This document shows, in pieces, positions 41,328 through 52,710 of a DNA stretch of 64,000 bases. Source of the stretch: Gymnogyps californianus (Eukaryota; Chordata; Aves; Accipitriformes; Cathartidae). Under the pieces are notes generated by a model. The model was not told the origin of the DNA. It saw nothing but the letters and a program-made list of their open reading frames with translations, and did no database searches. Both the position numbers and the translations under genes were made by a program. Within the stretch, counting starts at the first letter, position 1. Each line of letters starts with the position of its first letter. Where the stretch lies: contig NC_059473.1 in the NCBI RefSeq assembly GCF_018139145.2, positions 66,942,707 through 67,006,706 on the forward strand, written 5' to 3'.

Positions 41328-41527
41328 CCGTCGGTCTGGCCAGTATACAATGAACCATGACCATTCCAAGAAGACCCCTGATGGAGCATTGTTTGATCGC
41401 TCAGGATCCCAGGACTCCTTGGATGAACTGTCTATGGATGACTACTGGAAAGAACTTGAAAATATCCATGAAACCAGAGGAAATAATCACGAGGAACGAG
41501 TAGCACTTGTAGTGAAAGAGCCAGATG
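41328..41527 (+). CDS. ARHGAP18: ARHGAP18 exon 2
   Basis: It encodes the end of codon 28 through the first base of codon 95. It contains RRSGQYTMNHDHSKK, then the strongly conserved SQDSLDELSMDDYWKELENI block, and ends VALVVKEPD. The first base completes a glycine codon with GG from exon 1. The acceptor is TTTATAG, preceded by only a modest pyrimidine tract. The donor GTAATG at 41528 is weaker than consensus. The acidic, serine-rich block suits a regulatory or docking segment, though its function is not known from sequence. Confidence 0.95.
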
Positions 41528-43790
41528 GTAATGAAATCCGTTCTTGTGAATGATCATCAGTTTGCTGATTTAGGGATTTTTCTTTCAAGAGATGGCACCC
41601 ACCAAACACACTTAAATCAAAAAGGAGGTCACTCTGCTGAACATCCACTTTGAAAATTCTGTTGCCTCTGATACATATCACCAGAAACAGGCAGTGCCCT
41701 GAAAGGGAATTGTACTGGAGATAAGTAAAAGGCTGGTTTTCCTTTAAATGGTATTTGCAGAACAGAAATGTGCCTGTACTTGCAGATCACAACAATTGAA
41801 GCTTTATTTGCAGTTTACTGTTAAACTAACTTGCCCTTTCACTCTTTGTGTATGTTGTTCGTTATTGTAGCTATTGTGGATAGAAACCTCACACTTTAGA
41901 AGACAAGCCAGTGATTAACCGGTTTAAGTTTAGTGAGTAACTTTCTACCTTGTAACTATTGTGACTGTTCAGTTGTATTATTTTTGTTTCTCAGAAGCAT
42001 CAATTATGGGCCACTCCTGAGGGCATGATCTTAGAAGAAGTTAGGCAATTTCTTTATTTTTCTTGTCCTATCAGACAAAAGAGGAGTAACGTCCTTAATT
42101 CCACTCTTCTCTCAAAAATTATTTTTTAACAGTGCAGTATCTGCCTCTCTTCCATTCTTACAAGAGGCCCACAGTCTCAGTAAATTAAAATGGTGAGTTT
42201 TGCATTTTGGTATGTCCTCTAGATGAGTGAGAATAATGTGCTCCATTAGCTTTCAAAGGGATTTGCACTTCTGCAAAACATCTGTTTTGAAACATCACCG
42301 CTATTTACAAGTGCTCTGAAGAGGGTAGCAACGTGGCGTCTGGAGAAAGCAGCAGGGCTCCGAGCCCACATGCCTGGGGAGCAGGGCATCTGACGGAGCT
42401 GTGAGGCTTTCTCCAGAGCAGCAGAGCCCATCGTTCTGCAGCGCATGAGCCTCTTCTCTTACCCCAGCTCACTGATGCTGCTATGCCTTCAGGCTCTGCA
42501 CACCAAAACCCACCATTTCCTTTTTTATTTATGTATAGCCGCCTTCCCCTAGTTACTGCTCCAGCTTGAGCTGCTGACTCTGGCATGAAGCCCAAGTGAG
42601 TCAGTACAGTTGAGTTGATCAGCTTGAGCAGATGTTGCTCTGCCCCACACCTTGCCTAATGTGCAGCACCTTGCTTGGGTACAAGTACTCCTGAACATGT
42701 GGGAGACTGTACCTGGCTGATGGGCCTGTCTGGGCGGGGGCTTGCTTGAGATGTGGCTGTGCAAAGGCAAGGCAGGGGAGAGGTGAGATATACCTTGCTC
42801 ACATCTGCTCTGGAGAATGGGTGTAGCCCTTCTTTCCAGCCCTAATAACAAAATCTGAGAGAGTTTTGTCAGAGGCTCAGGATTTGGCTGCACGGCCATA
42901 GCAAAATTCATACTTAAAATTTTGTGTCTATTTTCTGAACGCTGTTAATATTCACGTGCCCACTTGGATGTGCGTTGGGCACTGTGGGAAACTGCAGTCA
43001 ACAGTAAAGTTGACATGCCAGCTTTGGAGTACTTTTAGATATCTGATAAATGGAAATGTTGCTTGAACGTTTCAGAGGGTTGTTGGCATTCAGCACAAGC
43101 TCAGCTGCTACAGACAGAACTTGGTGTTTTAAAGAAAGTATCATTAGAGAGATACTGATTTCAGAAGCAGAAGGTTTGCCATTGGTGACAGTATTTAATT
43201 GCTTTCTCATCTTTCATGTGCAGTGATCTGTCAATAAAGGATACCTTATTAGCTATAAGAATAAAGCAACAATTGTTTTGTGGGCTGTCAGCAGGCTGGA
43301 GACCATGTCATAAGAACTGATTAAAAAATAGTGTTAAGGTGACTCCTGTAGCCTGGTTTGTCCTTCATTAAATTGAGCTAGTGGAGGGCTGTAGGATTAA
43401 TGTATCAAGAAAAGTGGGCAGAACCACGTCAGTAAGGGAGCTAAAAAGATTGAGGATTGAACTAAAAATCAATGAAGCAGCAATGATCAGAGGCTTTCAG
43501 ACTTCCCCATACACATTTATATCTAGGTACATTTATAAAATGGTGTATGATTTAATAGAAGTGCTGTAGATTATTATAAAGATTGCCCTGTAGCAATCTG
43601 TATTGGATTAACTATTTTAAAAGCTTTGATATCATATGTTAACCCTTTTGAAGCTCTTTAGACACAATAGCTTTTTTCCAAGTCATGATAGTGTAAGTAA
43701 TTGTTCTTAGCAGTGGATCATTAATATCCAGTGTGCTTAACAATACTTGAAAGCCAATGTTTATGGCTTTTTTCTCTTTGCCTTGCTCAG
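41528..43790 (+). other. ARHGAP18: ARHGAP18 intron 2 (2.3 kb)
   Basis: Phase 1 intron from GTAATG to TTGCTCAG. If retained, the frame reaches a stop within 12 codons. I recognise no repeat or exon inside. Confidence 0.9.
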
Positions 43791-44026
43791 AGGGAGAACT
43801 GGAAGAAGAATGGCTGAAAGAGGCAGGTCTGTCAAATCTGTTTGGCGAGAGCTCTGGCGACTCCCTGGAAAGCATGGTGTTTCTGTCCACACTGACCCGA
43901 ACCCAGAAGGCAGCAGTAGAAAAGCGAATAGAGACTGTCACACAGACCATGAGGAAAAAAAACAAACAGCACCAGATTCCTGATGTCAGAGATATCTTCA
44001 GGCTACAAAATGACTCAAAGGGGAAA
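43791..44026 (+). CDS. ARHGAP18: ARHGAP18 exon 3
   Basis: It encodes residues 95-173. It opens with EGELEEEWLKEAGLSNLFGE, continues with a conserved VFLSTLTRTQKAAVEKRIET block, and ends IPDVRDIFRLQNDSKGK. The run of charged and heptad-like residues in the middle suggests a helical or coiled-coil segment. The acceptor is CTTGCTCAG and the donor is GTAAGT, both close to consensus. It ends in phase 0. Confidence 0.96.
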
Positions 44027-46844
44027 GTAAGTTCCTGTCCATCATTTTGTTTGATTCTGGCAGAGAGAAAAGAGGGACACGTAGGCGTGGGGGGAGAGGA
44101 GAGGGATGCACAGGCACAAAAGGGATATTTCCAGAAGATTTGTGTCTAACTTTTCACTGATTTCCAAGGGAATTTTTTACTGAATTTATGGGAATAGCGT
44201 TGGTTCAGACTTGACATTGCATTAAGCAATTTTAGTATGTAGAAAGAAGTATGTATATTGGCCTTGTATTACTTAAAGGTGATGAATAAAACAACCACTC
44301 CATGGTCAAGATATTAATCTGAATTAATTTTAACACAGATGCAAAACTCATGACAACAATCACCCAAAAGCCCGCTTTTATCTTTGGGTGGTAGTGCCCT
44401 GCAGCCATCCCGAGGGGTCTGCCAGATAGGGGGCAGTACCTCTTACTTACTGGTGCTCTTCGTTTTTTTTCTTTTTTAAAAAAAGAAAAAAAAAGGGACA
44501 TCAACCTAACCTCCTCTGTTTTGGCTAGGTCTCTATGCCTGTCAGCTGGGGGCTTAGACCCTGTACTAACTCGCAGGGCCTGTGTGTGTCTTTAAACTGT
44601 GTGTGGGAAGTTGCTCTGACAGGTCCTGAGGGGTCCTAGTTTCCTCTCATGGTGTATCAAATGGGAGAGTTCCTCTCCCATATGCAGGAAAGGGGAAGGA
44701 GGGAAATGGAGACTATGATTAGAATTCCTGTTCTGTGAAGAGTATGTGTCCTGCTTGCTCCTCCAAAAGCAACGAGATCTTAGCCGTAAGAAGACTCTGA
44801 CCTGATGAAAGTGCACGGCTAGCTTACCTGACCTCAGCCCTGTCCTTCGTTCTCGCTGCTGCCGCTGCAGTTCAGCACAATGGGAGCGGTGGTGGAAAGC
44901 ATGGTGAATTTTTAGGGGATTTAACTTCCTCCTTCCCCCAACAGCTTCCTCTCCTTTGGCAACTCCTTTCAAATTCAGTAGAGGTGAAATGTAGTGGGGG
45001 GAGTTTGTAAGCTCAAATGTATATTCTGGAGGCACAACTTCCCTTTCACTGTTCTGCTTTGCATGTGGTTGCAGAAAGCATATTAACTCCGTAAAAGCTT
45101 TCCGGGATCTGATTTCAAATTGACTGCACCTAAAAATAATAAAATGTAATAGCAGAGCAATTTAGGTAAAATATCATATAGCTTAAAGCAGTATAATTTC
45201 CCTTTCAAGTATGTTATTTCAGTAAAGCACAAGAAATACTCATGTTCCTGTATTTAAGCTACGCATTGTAATGTTTGAAAATCATATGTCACAGTGTTCA
45301 GTAGACTTCTGTGTCTCTTAAACTACATGTTTTGATATTGATGACATCAGTGAGAAGTAATGCAAACAGACAAATGATTGTAGCCATTTAAGATGTATAA
45401 AACAGAAGGTTAGAATATTTATTAAATATAGAAATAACTGAAAAAACCCCCAATGCTTTTAAACCTGTCTCCTTGACTGAAATAAAATAATACAAGTGTA
45501 GGCCCTCAAACCTATACTGCGTTCCTTTCTCCAAAGCAAGATAATTACTCAGAAATCATTGCTTGTGGTTATTCATCTAATCTGTCACAGAAAGCCTATA
45601 GTGAAGTAGCTTCTACAACCTCCCTAGGTAACTTGTGTCAGAGCTTTGTTACTCTCCCATCATTAGAAAGCTTTTTATGTAACAAAAGAGGACTGAAGCC
45701 ATCTGCAGCTGTATGAAGTCATTCCAGTTTAATAATAGCCTCTGAAAATCCTGTAACCTCCCTTCACCTGGAGGAAAGCAGGAGGAAAGGTAAAACAATA
45801 GCGTTGAAGTTTCACATCAACACAACAATTGTGTTGATGTTTCTACTAAATTTTCTGCTGTATTCCCAAAGAGAAGCTAGACTTTTGGTACCTTGACAGC
45901 TTTCCAGTCTGCTGCTACTGCTCTGTGAAACAGTAATAATTTTCTGGGCAGTCATGCAGTCTTCTTCCACCTCTCAAGATCCCTGATTTTAAAAAAAAGT
46001 AAATATACAGATTTGTGTTGGTAGGAGAAATCTTTAAAACTTGAATTTTTTTTCTCCGTGTATGGAGTTATACAATGCTTGAGTAAAATACAATTAAAAA
46101 TCCAGAGTGCTAAATATTCATTGTTGATTTGAGTTGCCAAAAAGATAATAAAAATAATACGTGGGTACAAACATATATGGGTATATTTATACCCATATAT
46201 ACATGGATATAGATTTTCTACATGTTCTGAAATATTTTTTTCTATAGTAGGTGTCATCCAGTTCACAGAATGTGACAAATCTTGACACTGGGTAGTGCAG
46301 CATTGTAGAAGGGAGAAAACGGTCAAATCCTTTCCTGTTTTGTTGTCTCTTCAAAGTGTCCTAGTTCTGCTGTTGGGAATCTAAGCTGTAAGCACAGATA
46401 TTAATGTCAGGCTACCCTGCAAAAGGGATGGGATAGCTCTGTAGGGGAGGCAACCATGTAAGGTTTTGCAAGAGGAAGGAATTTGGACTGAGTTAGTCAA
46501 AATGTCTCCTCCAGATTCCCTTTCCATATCCTTTCCAGTGCAAACTATGGCTTCAGGTTAAAGACTGTATTTTCTTATTCTTTGCAACTCTGGAAAATTA
46601 AGTCTTACACCCACTTAGCCTTTTAGGAAGAGGGGGAATGGACTTAATTACTTCTTTTTTAATTATCTAGATTTCAGATCCCCTGAGACTTTCGCAAAGG
46701 GTTTTCTACTGAAACACACAGATGTGCTTCTGCATACCCCTGAATTGCAGGAGTATGTGTTTTAATACTGCACAGAGTCAAAGAAGTTTCTAGAACCATG
46801 TATTTGGTTTTTACAGGCATGCATATTTATTGTTCCTTTCTTAG
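44027..46844 (+). other. ARHGAP18: ARHGAP18 intron 3 (2.8 kb)
   Basis: Phase 0 intron, GTAAGT to TTTCTTAG. It contains a polypyrimidine/polypurine inverted repeat at 44463-44493, a CR1 fragment (about 45,540-45,770), and two short hairpins (45814-45840, 46173-46200). No coding exon was seen. Confidence 0.9.
45540..45770 (-). mobile_element. CR1 LINE fragment (antisense)
   Basis: The sequence 'gcttctacaacctccctagg' followed by 'taacttgtgtcagagctttg' and 'ttactctcccatcattagaaagc' is the reverse complement of the CR1 segment normally read as 'ccacaacctccctgggcaacctgttccagtgctt...accctcacagtaa'. It is diverged. Ends are approximate. Confidence 0.6.
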
Positions 46845-46917
46845 GTCTGTGATGGAAGTGAACCCTCAACTGTGAGAACAAGTGAAAACAAAAATGAAAC
46901 ACAAGATGGAACAAAAG
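46845..46917 (+). CDS. ARHGAP18: ARHGAP18 exon 4
   Basis: This small 73-nt exon encodes residues 174-197 and one base of codon 198: VCDGSEPSTVRTSENKNETQ then DGTK. The VRTSENKN stretch parallels a similar Arg-Thr-Asn-Glu-Asn-Lys block of the mammalian protein. The segment is polar and probably disordered. The acceptor is TTTCTTAG and the donor is GTAATG. Its short length and weak donor make it a plausible skipped exon. Because 73 is not a multiple of 3, skipping would shift the frame. Confidence 0.88.
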
Positions 46918-49900
46918 GTAATGCCAAACAACTCTTCTCTGTGTTTTTTTTTCCTTTTGGTTTGTAGACTTTCAACTACACAAAATACTACATAGGTCTA
47001 TATTTCAAGTAACTTTTCAGCAAAAGAAAACGAAAATCTTATGAGAAACCTCTTCTGGCCTGTGTTGTTGTGGTGTAAAATTTTTAAGTGTGCATCCTTT
47101 GAGCCATCTGGGAAATGTTGTTTGTTACCAGTGATCATCTTATAATCGAGTCATCTGGGAGAAGTCTCCTCTCATAGCTTATGCTTAGGTCTTTCCTGAT
47201 CCTTAATTTGTCCCTTCTGATTTATCTCTGCTGTACAGTATAGGAAACGAAGCACCGTACATAAGCTCATGAGTGCATACAAGAGAACAAAAACAAGTGG
47301 ACTATAAACATCCAAAAAAAGTGAGAACTGACTATATATCTGCAGCTCAAAATAAAAGAAAGACAGGGATGGAAGAAAAAAGTTGTTTACCTTTTTAAGG
47401 AAAATGGAAAGGAAATAGCATTCTGTGTGTGTAGGACGGAGTTGTGTTCAACAGCGTGTGATTACACAAGAGGGGTGCAGTATCCATGGAAGACCCCTCC
47501 CTCTCACTGCCAGGTAGGACAGAGCATCACAGAAGTCCTTAGCTGATTCCATAGTTTCTGTTTTGACAGTATGAATTTTGATGAAAGACTTTGACAAAGC
47601 TTTCTGCTGTTCTTCAGGTCCAATAATAAAAGGGTCGCTGTCCTGCATCATCTTAGGTTTCTTCAAAGTAGGGGTTGCACCATGTCTGTTATACCACCAT
47701 ACCCATCACTGTAGAGATCAGGATATTAACTGGTAGCCATTTAAGCTTTAAGATACTGCATTGCTATTCTGCATTGTTTGTATGTTGGAGTTTTTTTCTT
47801 CTTCCAGGGGACTGGATGGCACATAGGTGTTACACTGAACGCTATAGCCACTTAAATAGTCAAGCAGGCAGATCAAGTTCCCTACTGCAAGTTACTTATC
47901 TGTAAGCAAGCTACCAAATAAAATTCTGCTCCAGTTCTAGAATACTGACCAGTAGTATTCTGGAAAAATTGTTACTTTAGGGTTAGACTTAGAAAATGGC
48001 AACAAACAATACAGGATGTGCATGGAAGTTCAAGTGGGAGAGATGAATATAAACCAGCCCTGAATATCACCAAATCTGTGTGTTTCCAGAAGTGCTGTTA
48101 ATCCTTCCCTCCCTCCCTCTCAGCAACCCTCACTCCAATAAGAACAGTAAAAAATTGGGAGGACTGCCAGACTGCTGGTTCAGCACAAGGGAAGGAAGAG
48201 ATGCGTGGTGCTTGTGTCAGTAAACTGCACTGTAGGATTCAGAGCTGGAAAATTACCAAGCAATTATTACAGAGTCTTTATCACATCTGGTTCTTTTTTT
48301 CCAGTGACCCTGATGAACCCTTCAGAAATGGGAAGTTCTGAAAGGCAAATCCCATATGCTAGCTCTCCTCAGCACAGATTGCGATGTGGATGGCAAATGC
48401 AGCCTGCTTAAATCCTGATACACTTCTGCTCTTGTCAACATGCTAAAGTGGGCTCTGCTCCCAAGGTTGGAGGAGGAGGAAAAAGTCAGTTCAATTTGCA
48501 GTCAAACCATGCAAGTTCAGTGGTGTTAAAAGCACTGCACCTGTTTCAGTGCTGTGCTGTGATCTTTCCTCCAGAATGGTGAGGAAATTAGTGTTATACA
48601 GTGAATAAATTTAAGGCAAAAAGTAAACAATGCCTGATATTTCAGAGATACTAAATATTTATGAAATCCAAATCCAAAGACATTCTTTTAAAATGGAAAC
48701 CCCCTTTGACAGAGAAGTAGTACCAGTTTTAGCTGAAAAATATGAATATCATCTCAGACATTATTAAAAAAATCCAAAGCTTAAATTGAGATGTCTTAAA
48801 ACTGTTAAAGTGAATGACTCTGGCCCTTCTCCAAAGGCGATGACTCCGTTCCTAATTTGATATTTGAATGCTGCATTCCCAGGTGCTTCTGCCAGACTGA
48901 AGATGACAATGGTTTGCCCTTAGAGCATACATGGGCTGTGTGAACCTGTGCTCACTCCTCCTTTCTTGCCAGTCTGACACACCTTGTTTCTTGCCTAAAC
49001 AATGTAAGCAAACTCAGGGAATAATACGAAACCATTACGTTTTTATTCTTTTCCGCCTGATCCTGCTCAAACGGAACAGTTTAATGAGTTCCTTAAGATG
49101 TTTTTGTTGGTAGATGCATATTTGAGGTTTTTTTGGAAGGACCTTCACTTACTGGCTTTAAGTGCCTCTTTATTTCATGTAGGTACAGAACGTGTCTACA
49201 GGAAACAAAAAGAAAATTCGGAATAATGTATTAAGGTGTCAAAAGACGTTATCATTTTAACATTCAGTAACACTCACTGAAGACCTGCAAAGCTAGCAAT
49301 ATGTTCAACAGCTACGAAAGAAAAAAAGTAATTCTCTTTGGATGCCTCTGCAAAGGAGTTGCAAACTGTGTTGGTTGAGACATCTCAAAAAATAAAAAGG
49401 AAAGAATAAAGCAGATGAAAAGCTAAATACTCGTTAGCTTAAATAGGGGAACAGCAAAAGTCAGTTTACTGTGTGACTGCAGTTGTCCTGAACACACAGG
49501 ATTAGCTACAAGGGAAGAATGTTAGATAAAACCTCTGTATAAGGGCAACCTCAAAGCATAATGATCTGGCAAATGGATGAAAGAATTGCGTTTACTATGT
49601 GTAACATGAGGGAAAAGAGCTGTAATGTTTGCTTCTTGGTAGGGAAAAAGACTAAAATGTGGTTGTATTTTTTAATTAAACAGTTTGTTTCTGCTTTTCA
49701 TTTTACATGACAAATGAGGAATCTATGGCCGGAGTGATAGAGTGTTAGTGAAAAGATTACAAAGTTTTTTATTTTCTATTTAAAATCATCTACGAGTTAG
49801 CATTTTAGAGAAATGCTTTGTCAGTCAAAAAAAAAAAATCAGCCATTCTACCTTTCCAATTATAAATTAAGATCTATCAGCATAGCTCCATCAGGGTATA

Positions 49901-52540
49901 CTCTAGATTCTCTAGCAAAACTAGGAAATAGCAAGGTTGACACTTCCGATATTTCCATGTCCTATTAAAAAGAAACCTAAAATGTAACCTCCACCCCACT
50001 CCTGAATAATTCCCATCATTTTATGTGATCTTTAAAGAGCACTGTGAACCAAGGAAAGGGTAGCAGGCTAATGTAAAATACGGTTTCCACATCCTTATAG
50101 ACAATATTTACGTTTTTCTGTATCACGCTTGCATTTCTCTCATGAAATATTGCCTGTAGTTGGCAGGTTGGCAGAACACCAAAGCTGCTTCCTCTTACAG
50201 CTGCTTCCTAGTTAATGAATGCACAACAACAGGAGCAAGGCTGTACAACCAAGAAGAAACTCCCCACAACAGCAGCATTTCCAGACCTTTAAAATGTGCA
50301 CAGCATTACCAAGACATCTGCTTTACACGGCACCTTCGTGTGACCAGCGGACTGAAATAGGAGCTCCTGCTTTATTGTTTGTTAACATCAGATCCCTCCT
50401 AGGCTGGTAGGCAGTATGTAGGTCACATATAGGCTACATTAGCATGACAGAAGTCTTGGAGGGACAGGGAACTGTTTGCCTTTAGTTTGGATGCACTGAA
50501 CAGTTTACATGTTATATTCAGATATACACACAGGGAGGCCAAAGATCGAAGCCAGGGATGAATTTGACCTTGGATATGTTTGGTTACTGAGGTCTCATAC
50601 ATCTCTTTACCGAAAGGAGCAGCTCTAGTTGCAGGATCAGCTTAATCTTAGCGTATGCCCCAGACGTCTTTTGGGGTCTATGGAAAGTGAGCAGAGGCCA
50701 CTCTGGAAAGAGCAAGTGGTGAGTGACACACAGAACAGGCAAAATTTGGCAATGTTTTATTCTATTTCTCACAGCATTGCTTGGTTGTAAGTAGAGTCAA
50801 AGTGTTAGCTCAAATCCATCTTCTCTCTCTGGAAGTGTCTCAGCCTTAGATCAATTACACTGATGTGGGAGTGGTTGCGTAAAGCACTGTGCCCTACCAG
50901 AGAGTGGCTGTGGTGGCTGCAGCCACCTGCCTGTCTGTCAGGTCCCCTGAGTTTGGCCCCGGCAGACTGAGGTCATTTTCAGGACTCACTCTGAAGAAGA
51001 CCAGAGACTAGTCTTGTTTTTGTGTCTTTCAGTTAGACACAGATACGATTCAGAAAAATTTTGAAGTTGGTGTAATTCTTTTTTTTTTTTTTTTTTAACT
51101 TGATGATTCATATGTTGTTTGGGTTGCATGCTTGCAGCTCAGCTCTTTTGCAGACCACTGAAAATATCAGTGTAGAGCAGCACTTCCCTGACGCCTTGTC
51201 TCTTAATCAGCCTATCTGCAGCCTTTCCCCTGCTTCAAGGTCAAATGTTGCTGTACCTGTAACGATTTTCTGGGAATTTTTTTCTGGCTTGGCTTAGCAT
51301 AGTTATTCCAGGCCATACAAAAATTTCCCACAGCCGTATAAAGAAATTAATCTATTATGTTACACAGTATTCTTATGCCAAAGCATATGCACTGCTCATG
51401 GTTCTCCTCCTCAACTCATGTCCATTTCCATCCCACTTTTCCTGCACTTGTGGTATGTTAGCTTTGAACAGGCTGCAGTCTCCGGTGAGGAGGAGCCAGT
51501 GGCAGAATCATGGTCCTGCTGAAATGAGCAGGATTGATTTGTTTATATTTGCCCTGGTTTTAATAAAGTCTGAATTTCATCACAAATAATTCCGAAGTAT
51601 TTGTAATGTCTTGTACAAGGAACCTGGTCCTGGATGTATCTTTAAGAAGTACCACATCATGAGAGAGATGGTGGAGAGATCAGAATCTTTCTCTGGCTAA
51701 ATTGACTTTGATGCTTTGTATTAGTGTTATTTACAATATAATTTTCCTCTTGCTTCTTTCATGATATATTTTAACTTCAGACTGAAAAGCAATGGTTGAT
51801 TTACTATGAAATTAGACTTCTTTTTCTAAAAGCAGAACTACCTCTCCCTTTTTTCCTTCTGTGGTTTTTTTTTTTTTTTTTTAAACAAAAAATATTCTAA
51901 ATTTGTCTAGTGTTTGATTCCTTTAAGGAACAAAGAAAGAGAAGTAAGGCCATTGTTGTGTACTTAGTCCTTCCCTGTATCATGGAAACATGTCCAAACA
52001 GTTTTGAGGAATCTAGACTCCTCAGACTGAGGTGAGGACAAGAATGTTGGGACAAAGACATGATCTGTGTACTCCCTGTTATTCCCAGATGTTAATGCTT
52101 TGGATCATAGAGGAAACATTTTCTTTTGCTTTTGAAATTTTGACAGCAGAAGGAATTGCTGCTTTGGTTGCAGGATGTTACAGTCTTTGAGGCTGGAAAG
52201 TGATGGCAGGAAGCTTCTGATGCCAAAGCTGTTTGGCTCTGGAAGATTCTGGGAGTCTGCTGTTTGTTTGAGGTGGATTGCTTTATCTTTTCATGATAGA
52301 TAAATAGGAAAAAACCCCATGCCTTGGCAGAATTATTCAAGAAAAACTACAAAAGATGGACCTTTGTAAGAAGCTAAATTTTCAGCTGACATAAAAAATG
52401 CAGAAATCAGTGATTTTGCAACCAGAAAGTCCATCCCTTGCACAGCATTAACTTCTACTTGGTTTTAAACTTATTGTCATGCACTGAGCGGTGCTCAATT
52501 GTGCTGCTGTTCATTATTAGTTTTTTTACTCTGTTTTCAG
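46918..52540 (+). other. ARHGAP18: ARHGAP18 intron 4 (5.6 kb)
   Basis: Phase 1 intron, GTAATG to GTTTTCAG. It contains two 18-T homopolymers (51079-51096 and 51865-51882), which could be relics of retrotransposed poly(A) tails in antisense. I see no other repeat of known family and no exon. Confidence 0.85.
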
Positions 52541-52710
52541 GTCCAAAGTTCCATCTTGGAACGGATGAGCGGAAGAGCCTGCTTGAAGACGTGCTGTTTT
52601 CGGACACTGACATCAATTTGGAGATATCGTTTGCAGAACAGGCAGCTAATCTCAAAGACAGCTCAGTAGGCAAAATGTGCAAGGGTGGAGGCGGTGACAC
52701 TCTTCTCCCG
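52541..52710 (+). CDS. ARHGAP18: ARHGAP18 exon 5
   Basis: It encodes codon 198 (last two bases) through residue 254. It starts GPKFHLGTDERKSLLEDVLF, continues with the conserved DTDINLEISFAEQAANLK block, and ends in a glycine-rich KGGGGDTLLP. The TDINLE-SFAEQ block is the family anchor, while the residues before it look poorly conserved. The acceptor is CTGTTTTCAG and the donor is GTAGGT. It ends in phase 0. Confidence 0.94.

Noticed and set aside
51079..51096. Run of 18 T, with a second at 51865-51882, considered as a processed pseudogene poly(A) tail in antisense
   Set aside because: I could not recognise any coding or SINE body next to either run, so they are treated as homopolymers.
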